From positions 124,001 through 188,000 of the forward strand of contig CALJDU010000033.1 of assembly GCA_938024995.1 (NCBI GenBank): DNA of 64,000 nt. The letters are read 5' to 3'. The stretch comes from an uncultured bacterium (lineage in GTDB: Bacteria; Myxococcota_A; Polyangia; Polyangiales; Houyiibacteriaceae). This document shows, piece by piece, positions 23,467 through 32,264 of the stretch. Position 1 is the first letter of the stretch, and each line of letters opens with the position of its first letter. The notes beneath the pieces are model-generated. The model was given only the letters and a program-made list of their open reading frames with translations. It did not search any database and was not told the DNA's origin. A program made the position numbers and the translations under genes.

Positions 23467-26400
23467 ATGAACACCGAAGACACCCTCAAGTCCCTGCTCG
23501 AACAACGCGTCCTCTACTTCGACGGCGCAATGGGCACCATGGTGCAACGTCGCAAGCTCGAGGAGGCCGACTACCGCGGTACCCGTTTCAAAGATCACGA
23601 CCACGATCTTAAGGGCAACAACGATCTGCTGGTGATCACGCGGCCGGACGTCATCAGCGACATCCACGAGCAGTACCTCGCGGCTGGCTCCGACATCATC
23701 GAGACCGACACGTTCAACGCGACCACGATCTCGCAAGCGGACTACGCGCTCGAGTCGATGGTCACGGAGATCAACGTCGAAGCCGCCAAGCTCGCGAAGA
23801 TCGCGGCCGCCAAGTACTCGACAAAGGACAAGCCCCGCTTCGTCGCCGGCGCCATCGGTCCGCTCAACCGAACCTTGAGCCTCTCCCCCGACGTGAACGA
23901 TCCCGGCTTCCGCGCAGTGAGCTTCGAGGAGGTCCGCACGGCGTACGCGCAGCAGGTTCACGGCCTCCTCGATGGAGGCGTCGACCTGCTCTTGGTCGAG
24001 ACCATCTTCGACACGCTCAACGCCAAGGTCGCCCTCTTCGCGATTGAAGACGTGTTCAAGGAGCGCGGCGAGCGCGTGCCGGTCAGCATCTCGGTCACGA
24101 TCACCGATCGGAGCGGTCGTACACTAAGCGGACAAACGGTCGAAGCGTTTTGGATCTCGGTCGCGCACGCCAACCCGCTCTCCGTCGGGATCAACTGCGC
24201 GCTCGGCGCCGCGGACATGCGCCCTTTCCTCAAGGACCTCTCGGACGTCTCCAACACGTACGTCACCGCGTACCCCAACGCCGGCTTGCCGAACGCCTTC
24301 GGCGAGTACGACCAGACGCCGCAACAGATGGCGGAGCTGGTCGGAGAGTTCGCCGAAGCGGGCTTGGTCAACGTGCTCGGCGGCTGCTGCGGCTCCTCGC
24401 CCGATCACATCCGCGCGATCGCCGAGGCCACTTCAGGCAAGCGCGGGCGCAAGCAAGTCAGCGTGCCCGTTCGCTCACGCTTCTCGGGCCTTGAGCCGCT
24501 CGTCCTTCGCGAAGACGCCAACTTCCAGATGATCGGCGAGCGCACCAACGTGACCGGCTCACGGAAGTTCGCGCGCCTCATCAAAGAGGACAACTACGAC
24601 GAAGCCGTCAGCGTCGCGCTCCAGCAGGTCCGAAACGGCGCGAACATCATCGACATCAACATGGATGAAGGGATGCTCGACTCGGAAGCGGCGATGCGGA
24701 AGTTCCTCAACCTCATCGGCGCCGAGCCCGAGATCTGCCGCGTGCCCATCATGATCGACAGCTCCAAGTGGAGCGTCATCGAGGCCGGGCTTCAGCACGT
24801 CCAAGGCAAGGCGATCGTGAACTCGATCTCGCTCAAGGAAGGCGAAGCGGAGTTCCTCGAGCGCGCGCGCTTGGCGAGGCAATACGGCGCGGCGGTCGTG
24901 GTCATGGCCTTTGATGAAGAAGGCCAGGCGGACACCAAGGAGCGCAAGGTCGCGATCTGCCAACGCGCGTACAAGATCCTCACCGAGGTGGTCGGCTTTG
25001 ATCCCACCGACATCATCTTTGATCCCAACGTCTTCGCGGTCGCGACCGGCATCGAGGAGCACAACGGCTACGCGATCGCGTTCATCGAGGCGACCCGCGA
25101 GATCAAGGCGACCTGCCCGGGCGCCAAGGTGAGCGGCGGCGTCAGCAACTTGAGCTTCTCCTTCCGCGGCAACAACGTCGTTCGCGAAGCGATGCACTCC
25201 GCGTTCCTGTTCCACGCGATCAAGGCCGGAATGGACATGGGCATCGTCAACGCCGGTCAGCTCGAGGTCTACGAGCAGATCCCAAAGAAGCTCCTCGAAC
25301 ATGTGGAAGACGTCCTCTTCGATCGTCGCCCCGACGCGACCGAGCGCCTCGTCACCTTGGCGGAGTCGCTCCGCGGCACGGGTAAAAAGAAAAAGAAGAA
25401 GTCGCTCGCCTGGCGCAAGGGCACGGTCGAGGAGCGCATCAGCCACGCGCTTGTGAACGGCATCGTCGACTTCATCGTCGCGGACACCGAAGAAGCGCGG
25501 CTCAAGTTGCCGAGACCGCTCGACGTGATCGAGGGCCCCTTGATGGACGGGATGGGCGTGGTCGGAGATCTCTTCGGCGCGGGCAAGATGTTCCTGCCGC
25601 AGGTCGTCAAGAGCGCCCGCGTCATGAAGCAAGCCGTCGCGCACCTCGAGCCCTTCATGGAAGACGAGAAGGACGGTGCGTCACGCGCGCAAGGCAAGGT
25701 GCTGCTCGCCACGGTCAAGGGCGACGTTCACGACATCGGCAAGAACATCGTGGGCGTGGTCTTGGGCTGCAACAACTACGAGGTCATCGACCTGGGCGTG
25801 ATGGTCCCGGGCGCGACAATTCTTTCCGAGGCCAAGAAGCACAACGTTGACGTCATCGGGCTCTCGGGGCTCATCACGCCCTCGCTCGACGAGATGGTGA
25901 GCGTCGCCAAAGAGATGAAGCGCCAAGGGATGGAGATCCCGCTCCTGATCGGTGGCGCGACCACGAGCCGTCAGCACACGGCCGTGAAGATCGCGCCCAA
26001 GTACGATCACGAGTCGGTGCACGTGATGGACGCCTCGCGCGTCGTGAACGTGGTCAGCGATCTCCTGGACGCAGATCGTCGAAAGGTGCTCGACGCGAAG
26101 AACCGCGAAGAGCAGGCGAAGATCTGCCGGCTCTTCGAGCACCGTCAGAAGCGCGAGATCTTGCCCTTCGCGATCGCGAAGGAAAACGCGGCCCCGCTGA
26201 GCTTTGGCGAGATCGCGAAGCCGTCGTTCCTTGGGCTCAAGCAGGTCACGCCGAGCCTCGCAGACGTCGCCGAGTACATCGACTGGACGATGTTCTTCGC
26301 GGCGTGGGATCTCCGCGGCAAGTACCCGAAGATCTTTGAGCACAAGAAGTACGGCGCGGCCGCCAAGGAGCTCTACGAAAACGGGCGCGCCCTCCTCGAT

Positions 26401-27111
26401 GAGATGATCGCGAGCCAAGCGCTCACCGCGCGCGGCGTCTACGGCTTCTTCCCCGCCAATCGCGAAGGCGAAGACATCGTGGTTTACGAAGACGAGTCAC
26501 GCGGCGCCATCCAGACGCGCTTCCCGATGCTGCGCCAGCAAGCCGCGCGCAACGACGACAACCCGTACCGCAGCTTGGCGGACTTCATCGCGCCCATCGG
26601 CACGCCCGACTACCTCGGCGCGTTCGCGGTGACCTCGGGGCTCGGCGCGGAAGCGATCGCCAAGAGCTACGAAGACAAGCACGACGACTACAACGCGATC
26701 ATGGTCAAAGCGCTGGCCGATCGCTTGGCGGAAGCGTTCGCCGAGTACCTCCACGCGCAGGCGCGCAAGGACTTCGGCTACGGTCACGACGAAGACCTCA
26801 GCAACGACGATCTGGTGCGCGAACGCTACCGCGGGATCCGCCCCGCCTTCGGCTACCCCGCGTGTCCCGACCACACCCCCAAGGGCCCGCTCTTCGAGTT
26901 GCTCAAGGCGCGCGACGTGGGGATCGACCTGACCGAGCACTTCGCGATGACCCCAGCCGCGAGCGTCAGCGGGCTCTACTTCGCCCACCCCGAGTCGCGC
27001 TACTTCGCGGTCGGCAAGATCGGCGAGGACCAGGTCGCCGACTACGCGACACGGAGCGGGATGACAAAGGAAGAAGCGGAGCGCTGGCTCTCTCCGAACC
27101 TCGGATACTGA
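23467..27111 (+). CDS. metH: Cobalamin-dependent methionine synthase
   Basis: 1214 residues, full length. Domains in order: homocysteine-binding barrel (about 1-325; zinc cysteines in [10 protein letters not shown]), methyltetrahydrofolate-binding barrel (about 350-620, starting [14 protein letters not shown]), cobalamin cap and Rossmann domain (about 640-890, with the cobalt ligand histidine in [14 protein letters not shown]) and the C-terminal activation domain (about 900-1214, with [17 protein letters not shown]). It transfers methyl from 5-methyl-THF to homocysteine through B12; the activation domain needs SAM and a reductant. Preceded by GAGAAAAG and 7 bases after the regulator gene. No cobalamin riboswitch is visible in the short leader. 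The 258 bases after it (27112-27369) show no supportable gene. Confidence 0.98.
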   Translation: MNTEDTLKSLLEQRVLYFDGAMGTMVQRRKLEEADYRGTRFKDHDHDLKGNNDLLVITRPDVISDIHEQYLAAGSDIIETDTFNATTISQADYALESMVTEINVEAAKLAKIAAAKYSTKDKPRFVAGAIGPLNRTLSLSPDVNDPGFRAVSFEEVRTAYAQQVHGLLDGGVDLLLVETIFDTLNAKVALFAIEDVFKERGERVPVSISVTITDRSGRTLSGQTVEAFWISVAHANPLSVGINCALGAADMRPFLKDLSDVSNTYVTAYPNAGLPNAFGEYDQTPQQMAELVGEFAEAGLVNVLGGCCGSSPDHIRAIAEATSGKRGRKQVSVPVRSRFSGLEPLVLREDANFQMIGERTNVTGSRKFARLIKEDNYDEAVSVALQQVRNGANIIDINMDEGMLDSEAAMRKFLNLIGAEPEICRVPIMIDSSKWSVIEAGLQHVQGKAIVNSISLKEGEAEFLERARLARQYGAAVVVMAFDEEGQADTKERKVAICQRAYKILTEVVGFDPTDIIFDPNVFAVATGIEEHNGYAIAFIEATREIKATCPGAKVSGGVSNLSFSFRGNNVVREAMHSAFLFHAIKAGMDMGIVNAGQLEVYEQIPKKLLEHVEDVLFDRRPDATERLVTLAESLRGTGKKKKKKSLAWRKGTVEERISHALVNGIVDFIVADTEEARLKLPRPLDVIEGPLMDGMGVVGDLFGAGKMFLPQVVKSARVMKQAVAHLEPFMEDEKDGASRAQGKVLLATVKGDVHDIGKNIVGVVLGCNNYEVIDLGVMVPGATILSEAKKHNVDVIGLSGLITPSLDEMVSVAKEMKRQGMEIPLLIGGATTSRQHTAVKIAPKYDHESVHVMDASRVVNVVSDLLDADRRKVLDAKNREEQAKICRLFEHRQKREILPFAIAKENAAPLSFGEIAKPSFLGLKQVTPSLADVAEYIDWTMFFAAWDLRGKYPKIFEHKKYGAAAKELYENGRALLDEMIASQALTARGVYGFFPANREGEDIVVYEDESRGAIQTRFPMLRQQAARNDDNPYRSLADFIAPIGTPDYLGAFAVTSGLGAEAIAKSYEDKHDDYNAIMVKALADRLAEAFAEYLHAQARKDFGYGHDEDLSNDDLVRERYRGIRPAFGYPACPDHTPKGPLFELLKARDVGIDLTEHFAMTPAASVSGLYFAHPESRYFAVGKIGEDQVADYATRSGMTKEEAERWLSPNLGY

Positions 27112-27369
27112 GGTCCTTTTTCTTCAATTGTCCTAGGGCGCATCTCGCCTCCCTTGGTGCTTGGGTGGTTGGGTTGCGTTTCGCGGAGCGTCCTCGACGA
27201 TGGCAATGCCGCGCACATTCGAGTCACGGCTGGATGGCGTGAAGCGAACGGCTGAGCGCAGAGGGAGTTATGAGGTTATGAGATGCCCTGTAGACCTCAC
27301 GGAAATGTGGGGAGTACGCATCCCACGCGACGACGTGACTCACGAGCTTGATCGCGTCATACTGGCTTC

Positions 27370-27903
27370 ATGCTTAACGAGACCCCCGAGCCCAAGACAT
27401 CCCCTCGGAAGCGCGCCCGCCGTCGCGCCCTTCGCGCTGCGCAGGTCGTCACGATCGCGCTCGCGCTCGGCACCGGCGGATGCGGGGATGACGATGACAC
27501 CGGAACGGCTTGGCTCGACACCGGAACGGACGCCACCGTAGAAGACTCCGGAATGGTCGACACCGGTTCCGGCGAAGACACCGGGATGGAAGACACCGGG
27601 ATGGCGGATTCCGGAATGGCGGACAGCGGGTCTGAAGACGCCGGTACCGACGCCGCGACGGACAGCGGCACCGACGCGGCGACCGACGCGATGGCCGACG
27701 CGGCGACCGATGCGTCGACCGATGCGATGGCGGACGCGACGACCGATGCGATGGCTGATGCGGACGCAATGGCCTGCGAAGAGTTCCCTCCGGTCACCGA
27801 GGAGTGCTGCGACATGGCCCCCGGTGGGTTCTGGGACGAAGACTCCGGTCGTTGCTTGGTGGCCGTGCCCGGTCCGTTTGTCCCGCCGTCGATGCGGGCC
27901 TAA
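27370..27903 (+). CDS. Small lipoprotein with Asp/Thr-rich linker and VPGPFVPPxM tail (copy A)
   Basis: 177 residues. A strongly basic N-terminus (RKRARRRALRAAQ) leads into VVTIALALGTGGC, a lipobox near residue 38. About 95 residues of DTG/DSG/DAxD repeats follow (acidic, disordered). The last ~43 residues form a compact unit shared with two paralogues at 28945-29522: C..FPP.TE.CC...GG.W....C.VAVPGPFVPPSM. The family is unknown to me. The next gene, a diiron ferritin-like protein, begins three bases after the stop, so the two are probably translated together. The four-cysteine core with an invariant tail looks like a recognised or modified peptide on a lipid anchor. Confidence 0.7.
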   Translation: MLNETPEPKTSPRKRARRRALRAAQVVTIALALGTGGCGDDDDTGTAWLDTGTDATVEDSGMVDTGSGEDTGMEDTGMADSGMADSGSEDAGTDAATDSGTDAATDAMADAATDASTDAMADATTDAMADADAMACEEFPPVTEECCDMAPGGFWDEDSGRCLVAVPGPFVPPSMRA

Positions 27904-27905
27904 CG

Positions 27906-28781
27906 TTGCCGGGCCCCGAGACGCTCGGGACGCTCCGGGTCGATGTCGGCAAGGGGCCGCTCCGTACGGAGCACCAGCGCTTGATCCGCACCGCGCTCCG
28001 TCGCGGCAAGAAGGATCCCGAAGGCGCGCTTGAGAAAGGCGAGCTTGAAGGGGAGTACCCCGAGCCGATCTTGAACATCGCGCGCAACACCTGGTGCGCG
28101 CGGATGGTTCACGAGCACCACTCGGCGGCGGTCTTCTCTCGTCTGCTCCCGCAGTTGATGGAGGCCGAAGCGAGTCTGGATCTCAAGACGTGCGTCTTGC
28201 GGATGTCGATGGATGAACTTCGTCACGCGTCGCTGTGTGCGGGCGTGGTTCGCGCGCTGGGCGGCGTACCTGAGATCGAGACCGACCTGAAGACGCACCC
28301 GCTCCCGGAACACGAAGACGCATCACCGAAAGAGCGCGCGCTTCGCAACGTGATGTTCGTCGGGTGCATGAGCGAGACGATTTCGATCGCGCTCCTGACC
28401 GAGGAGAAGGAGCTGACGACCGAGCCCATGATCAAGCGCGTCGTCGATCAGCTCGCCGCCGACGAAGTGCTCCACGCCAAGCTTGGTTGGTCATACCTGA
28501 GCGAGGTCTGGCCAGCGCTCAATCGCGAAGCGCGCGAAAGAATGAACGCCTACCTCCCGATCGCGTTCGGGTACCTCGAGCGCAAGATGCTCTCGGCGAT
28601 GCCGCGCGGCCCCAAGCTCGACGACGACGCGCAAGAACAGCTCGAAGCGCTCGGGTGCATGTCGAGCCGAGAGGGTCGCGAGCTGATGTATGAGACGATC
28701 AAAGAAGTGATCGTGCCTCGCCTCAGCGAGTTCGGGCTAAACTCACGCGCGGCCTGGCGCGAGCGCGTCCGCGACGACTGA
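27906..28781 (+). CDS. Four-helix diiron (ferritin-like) protein
   Basis: 291 residues if it starts at the TTG at 27906, the first usable codon after the upstream stop; the conserved part begins about residue 20. The helix motifs of a diiron bundle are present: E70 in MVHEHHSA (or E86/E88), E104 and H107 in DELRHAS, E157 in MSETISI, and E187 and H190 in DEVLHAK. This ExxH pattern is that of ferritin-like oxidases rather than storage ferritins, and the 290-residue length is long for ferritin. It may oxidise or hydroxylate a substrate; the adjacent lipoprotein with its invariant tail is the obvious candidate, by context only. No export signal is seen. Confidence 0.75.
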   Translation: MPGPETLGTLRVDVGKGPLRTEHQRLIRTALRRGKKDPEGALEKGELEGEYPEPILNIARNTWCARMVHEHHSAAVFSRLLPQLMEAEASLDLKTCVLRMSMDELRHASLCAGVVRALGGVPEIETDLKTHPLPEHEDASPKERALRNVMFVGCMSETISIALLTEEKELTTEPMIKRVVDQLAADEVLHAKLGWSYLSEVWPALNREARERMNAYLPIAFGYLERKMLSAMPRGPKLDDDAQEQLEALGCMSSREGRELMYETIKEVIVPRLSEFGLNSRAAWRERVRDD

Positions 28782-28800
28782 GCGCCAACTGAGCGCCAAC
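28779..28800. repeat. 11-bp tandem duplication starting at a stop codon
   Basis: TGAGCGCCAAC at 28779-28789 is repeated exactly at 28790-28800. The first three bases are the stop codon of the diiron protein gene, so a second TGA follows 11 bases later in another frame. Confidence 0.9.
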
Positions 28801-28822
28801 GCCACGTGCCGCAGTTCACAGG

Positions 28823-28948
28823 GTGGTAGATAACGAGCTCGTGCGCGCGGCGCGTGAACGCGAAGTGATCTTGGCTCGCGTGAGAGACGCGGGGTTCGCG
28901 GACGTCACGATCGACCCGCGCGGCTACATCTCCGGCGGCGCGGGCTAG
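28823..28948 (+). pseudogene. Possible remnant of a LarE-like (PP-loop) gene, C-terminal end only
   Basis: A 41-codon frame from GTG 28823 to TAG 28946-28948. It reads as an amphipathic helix (RAAREREVILARVRDAGF) followed by ADVTIDPRGYISGG. This resembles the very end of LarE-type sacrificial sulfur transferases (GF..V.lDl.GyR.G). Nothing of the PP-loop domain remains upstream, where the diiron gene ends. A chance match or a short real gene cannot be excluded. It overlaps the stop of the leftward lipoprotein gene by four bases. Confidence 0.3.
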
Positions 28949-29220
28949 CCAATCATCGCGGGCGGAACGAACGGCCCGGGCACCGCGCAGCTCCCGGTGC
29001 CATCGTCTCCGCCGATCCACTCGCCGCCCCAGGACTCGCAACACTCTTCGGTTTCAGGGAACCTGCCGACGCAGCTCGCGTCCGACGTCATCACATCCGT
29101 TCCAGCGTCGGTCATGGCGTCCGCCATCGCGTCGCTCGTCTCGTGCGTCTGTCCGCACGCCGCGAGGGCCACTCCGAGCGTGACGGCGTAAGCCGCTCGA
29201 AGCGACCTCTTTCGCTTCAC
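28945..29220 (-). CDS. Small lipoprotein with VPGPFVPPxM tail (copy B)
   Basis: 91 residues from a GTG overlapping the stop of copy C (GTGA). N-terminus KRKRSLRAAYAVTLGVALAAC is a lipoprotein signal that keeps the LRAA..VTLG pattern of its paralogues. A short DAM/DAG linker is followed by the conserved unit C..RFPETEECC...GGEW.......C.VPGPFVPPAM. Here the last cysteine is directly followed by AVPGPFVPP, two residues shorter than in copies A and C. Function unknown. Confidence 0.7.
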   Translation of the reverse strand: MKRKRSLRAAYAVTLGVALAACGQTHETSDAMADAMTDAGTDVMTSDASCVGRFPETEECCESWGGEWIGGDDGTGSCAVPGPFVPPAMIG

Positions 29221-29522
29221 GCCATCCTCGGCGGCACGAACGGTCCGGGCACCGCGACTTCGCAGCGGTCATCCACCCAGAAGCCACCGAACTCGTCGCA
29301 GCACGCTTCGGTCGAGGGCGGGAACTCGTCGGTCGAGCAGTCCACGTTGGTGTCCGGCGCGTTGGTGTCTTCCCCCGCGTCCGCCATCATCGTGTCCGTC
29401 CCTGTGTCTTCCCCCGTCTCGTGAGAGTCCGAGCAACCTCCCGCGCCCACCATGGCGAGCCCGAGGGTGACGGCTTGTGCAGCACGAAGGGCTCGGCGAC
29501 GACGGATGTTCTTCTTCTTCAT
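29217..29522 (-). CDS. Small lipoprotein with VPGPFVPPxM tail (copy C)
   Basis: 101 residues, ATG 29520-29522 preceded by a good CAGGAG box (9 bases before the ATG). The N-terminus RRRRALRAAQAVTLGLA closely matches copy A, and the lipobox is GAGGC. The linker is DTGTD/DAGED-rich, and the C-terminal unit is C..DEFPPSTEACC..FGGFW...RCEVAVPGPFVPPRM. Copies B and C form an overlapping leftward pair that converges on copy A and the diiron gene. Three copies in 2.2 kb suggest local amplification under selection. Confidence 0.72.
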   Translation of the reverse strand: MKKKNIRRRRALRAAQAVTLGLAMVGAGGCSDSHETGEDTGTDTMMADAGEDTNAPDTNVDCSTDEFPPSTEACCDEFGGFWVDDRCEVAVPGPFVPPRMA

Positions 29523-29583
29523 TCAACAACTCCTGTGAGCAGTCTACCGAGCAACTTCCGTTCCAGCCAAGCTGTGCCAGACC

Positions 29584-30894
29584 TTATGGGCTGGAGGGTC
29601 GCGACGCGATGATCGCGCGGAGCGCCTGGAACGCGGTTCTCCCCTGAAAGTCGTCTGCGAACGAGTCGGCGTTCGGAGTTCCCTCGGTCGGTGTCTGACG
29701 CGCGTCTCGAGAGGGCTCCTCGGCAGCCGGCTCTTGTTGCCCGTCCAGATGTCCGCGGAGGTTCGCTTCGCGGAGCGCTTCACGCCCGAGCGAGGCGCGC
29801 CGCAAGACCGCGCTGTCGATCTGCTCAATGGTCATGGTGGGCTCGATCCCGAGCGCCTGAATTGAACGTCCACTCGGCGTGAAGTAGCGCGCGATCGTGA
29901 GCTTCATCGCGCTGCCGTCAGGGAGCTCCACGATCGTCTGCACGCTCCCCTTTCCGAACGTCCGGGTCCCCGCGATCACCGCGCGCTGGTGATCCGCGAG
30001 CGCCCCCGCGACGATCTCCGCGGCGCTCGCCGAGTAGCCGTTCACCAGCGTCAGGATCGGCACTTCGCTCGGGACCGCTACCCGACGCGATGCGGTGGAG
30101 TTGGAGAGCGGACCGGTCCGTCCGTGGGTGCTCACGATTGTTCCGCGCGAGACGAAGAGGTCGGTCAGCGCGACCGCTTCGTGCAGCAGCCCTCCGGGGT
30201 TGTCGCGCAGGTCGAGGAAGATCCCGGACGGGACGCTGCCGATTCGTTCGGTGGCCGCTTCGAGAGCGCGCTCGACCTCTTCGGTCGTCCCTCGCTGGAA
30301 CGAGCGAACGCGGACGTACGCGATCCCGCCAGGGAGCACCCGCGCTTGCACTGAAGGCACCTCGATCACGGCGCGGGTCAGCTCGGCGACCACCCCTTCT
30401 TCTTCGCCGTGTCGACGCATCGTCACGACCACCTTCGTTCCCGGCTCCCCCCGCATCAGTCGCACCGCGTCCTGCACATGCATGTCTCGCGCGGGTCGAC
30501 CCGAAATCGTCAGGAAGCGATCTCCTGGTTGGAGACCGGCCGCGGCCGCGGGTCCTTCCTCGAACACGGTGAGGACAATGAGCCAGCCGTCGCGAACCGA
30601 GATCTCGACACCGATGCCGGCAAAGCGGCCTTGGGTATCGCTCCGCAGCACGCGCACCTCATCGGGGTCCAAGAACGCGCTGTGGGGATCCAGCACGCTC
30701 ATCATTCCTCGGATCGCACCATAGACGAGGGCGTCCTGATCGACCTCTTCGACGTAGCTTGTCTCCACATGAGCGAGCGCTCGCGCGAAGATCCCGAGGT
30801 TACGGAAGGGACTCTCCGACGCGCGCTGGGCGACCGCAGCAGAGGTGACCGCGACGGAGAGGAACGCGAAGAGAAGCGCGTGTCGACGATGCAT
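29584..30894 (-). CDS. C-terminal processing peptidase (S41 family)
   Basis: 436 residues from ATG 30894, which gives a normal signal peptide (HRRHALLFAFLSVAVTSAAVA); a longer frame to 31029 lacks one at its start. A region with DPHSAFLDPDE, a PDZ domain (GIGVEISVRDGWLIV..EGPAAAAGLQPGD) and the S41 catalytic core follow: Ser in NGYSASAAEIVAGAL and the Lys/Gln dyad partners in TRTFGKGSVQ. The last ~60 residues are polar and variable. CtpA-type enzymes cleave periplasmic proteins from their C-termini and often process cell-wall enzymes. Divergent from the TIGR04563 gene. Confidence 0.92.
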   Translation of the reverse strand: MHRRHALLFAFLSVAVTSAAVAQRASESPFRNLGIFARALAHVETSYVEEVDQDALVYGAIRGMMSVLDPHSAFLDPDEVRVLRSDTQGRFAGIGVEISVRDGWLIVLTVFEEGPAAAAGLQPGDRFLTISGRPARDMHVQDAVRLMRGEPGTKVVVTMRRHGEEEGVVAELTRAVIEVPSVQARVLPGGIAYVRVRSFQRGTTEEVERALEAATERIGSVPSGIFLDLRDNPGGLLHEAVALTDLFVSRGTIVSTHGRTGPLSNSTASRRVAVPSEVPILTLVNGYSASAAEIVAGALADHQRAVIAGTRTFGKGSVQTIVELPDGSAMKLTIARYFTPSGRSIQALGIEPTMTIEQIDSAVLRRASLGREALREANLRGHLDGQQEPAAEEPSRDARQTPTEGTPNADSFADDFQGRTAFQALRAIIASRPSSP

Positions 30895-30941
30895 GACCGC
30901 AGCGTACTCGGATCGCGCCGGGATCTCGCCGTTCTGACCCC

Positions 30942-30969
30942 TTGGCGGACAGCAAGATTGGCGTATAGT
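30942..30969 (+). promoter_or_regulatory. Candidate promoter for the TIGR04563-type gene
   Basis: TTGGCG (30942-30947) and TATAGT (30964-30969) are 16 bases apart and point toward the gene starting at 31065. This lies in the divergent gap with the peptidase gene and is one of the few TATA-like sites there. Confidence 0.4.
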
Positions 30970-31064
30970 CGTGTCGGACAGTGAAGCACATCGCCACCTG
31001 TCTACCGACAAGGTACGTGGATTCACCACCCTTCGTCACACCGACAGGATTGAGAGGAAAAACC

Positions 31065-31247
31065 ATGGCTGGAACCGACAAGCGGAAGCAGAGCCTCTAC
31101 TTCCCAGAGACCATGCTCCAAGACATTCAGCACGAAGCCGCGCGTTTGGACCGTTCGCTCTCCTGGATCGTTCAGCGGTGCGTGAAGATCGGTCTCGCGG
31201 ATATACGGAAGCTCCCGTCGGTCAACGACGTCCCTGAGCGCGACTGA
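31065..31247 (+). CDS. TIGR04563-family small protein
   Basis: 60 residues from ATG 31065, with AGAGGA at 31053-31058; an upstream in-frame ATG at 30981 would add 28 poorly conserved residues. The sequence KRKQSLYFPETMLQDIQHEA and LDRSLSWIVQRCVKIG is the pattern of a family of short ribbon-helix-helix-like proteins found in myxobacteria (TIGR04563 as I recall it). Beta strand then two helices would allow a dimer that binds DNA, but no target is known. Stands alone. Confidence 0.8.
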   Translation: MAGTDKRKQSLYFPETMLQDIQHEAARLDRSLSWIVQRCVKIGLADIRKLPSVNDVPERD

Positions 31248-31303
31248 GTTTGTGTAGGGGTTGTTCGCGCCCCTCTCCCTCACCTCTTTTCTACGCGCGA
31301 CAT

Positions 31304-31329
31304 GCGCGACGCTCCTTCACCGGTCGCGC
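31304..31329. repeat. Intergenic hairpin element, copy 1
   Basis: GCGCGAC (31304-31310) pairs with GTCGCGC (31323-31329). The sequence TGCGCGACGCTCCT followed by ACCGGTCGC recurs at 48371-48395 in another gene-free gap, and weaker similarity extends ~20 bases to each side. Possibly a dispersed repeat or a shared terminator-like element. Confidence 0.5.
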
Positions 31330-31391
31330 TCGTCCCAGACAGACGCAGATTCTGAGATGCGCCGAGGTCGCTAACGTGTCAGACCGGCACG

Positions 31392-32264
31392 GTGCAGTAC
31401 GACCACAATGGATTCGTCGAAGCGAGTGACGGTACCCGGCTCTTCTACGGGGTCCGGGGCGAGTCCGCGAACGACAAGCCGACGATCGTCCTCAACGATG
31501 GAATCGGCTGCGACGGTTTCGCGTGGCGTTACCTCCAGCCGCACTTCGCGCGGGATCATCGAGTCGTGCATTGGCACTACCGAGGTCACGGACGTAGCGG
31601 TGCACCAGCCGATCGCGCGCGGCTTGAGATGCGCAACTTCGCGGAAGACTCCGCGGTCATCCTGAACCATCTCGACGTCCAGAACGCGGTCGTCTTTGGG
31701 CACTCAATGGGAACGCAGGTCTCGTTGGAGCTCTATCGGCTCCTCCCGAAACGCGTGCGCGGGCTCGTCTTGATCTGCGGAAGCTTCGGCCGGGTCACTC
31801 ATACGTTCCACGGAACCGATGTCCTGAGTCACGTGCTCCCCAACGTCATCCAGACAGTGAAGAAGCACCTCGGGCTGACCCGCGCGATCTGGGGACGAGT
31901 CCCGCCGAAGCTCGCCTATCGACTCGCCCGTCTCTCCGGCGAGGTCGACACGGTCACGATCCGCGAAGAGGACTTTCGTCACTACTGGGAACACATCACT
32001 GTGATGGATCCCGACGTCTTCCTCGCGACCTTGGAGCGGGCCGGGGAACACTCCGCAGAAGACCTTCTCAACGAGATCGACTGTCCCGTTCTCGTCATCG
32101 CGGCCGAGCGCGACACCTTCACGCCGCCGTCACTCGCGAAGTACATGGCCGACGTGATCCCACGCGGCGAGCACATGTTGATTCGCGGCGGGAGTCACGC
32201 CGCTCCGGTCGAGCAGCCCGTCGCGATGCAGCTCCGCATCGAGAAGTTCATGCTCGGGATCTGA
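31392..32264 (+). CDS. alpha/beta hydrolase (haloperoxidase/lipase-like)
   Basis: 290 residues from a GTG at 31392. Typical features of the fold: the oxyanion strand IVLNDGIGCDGFAW, the W.YRGHGRSG turn, nucleophile elbow VVFGHSMGTQVSL (Ser), acid in IAAERDTFTPP (Asp) and a final GGSHAAPVEQP (His). A helical cap region lies around residues 140-215. The substrate is unknown; the family includes lipases, esterases and epoxide or dienelactone hydrolases. It converges on the phosphoesterase gene, and the two coding ends overlap by 17 bases. The preceding gap (31248-31391) holds the repeat hairpin. Confidence 0.85.
   Translation: MQYDHNGFVEASDGTRLFYGVRGESANDKPTIVLNDGIGCDGFAWRYLQPHFARDHRVVHWHYRGHGRSGAPADRARLEMRNFAEDSAVILNHLDVQNAVVFGHSMGTQVSLELYRLLPKRVRGLVLICGSFGRVTHTFHGTDVLSHVLPNVIQTVKKHLGLTRAIWGRVPPKLAYRLARLSGEVDTVTIREEDFRHYWEHITVMDPDVFLATLERAGEHSAEDLLNEIDCPVLVIAAERDTFTPPSLAKYMADVIPRGEHMLIRGGSHAAPVEQPVAMQLRIEKFMLGI

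Noticed and set aside
27161..27541. Possible 126-codon gene after metH
   Set aside because: It runs into the start of the lipoprotein gene in another frame and its sequence shows no start site or family feature.
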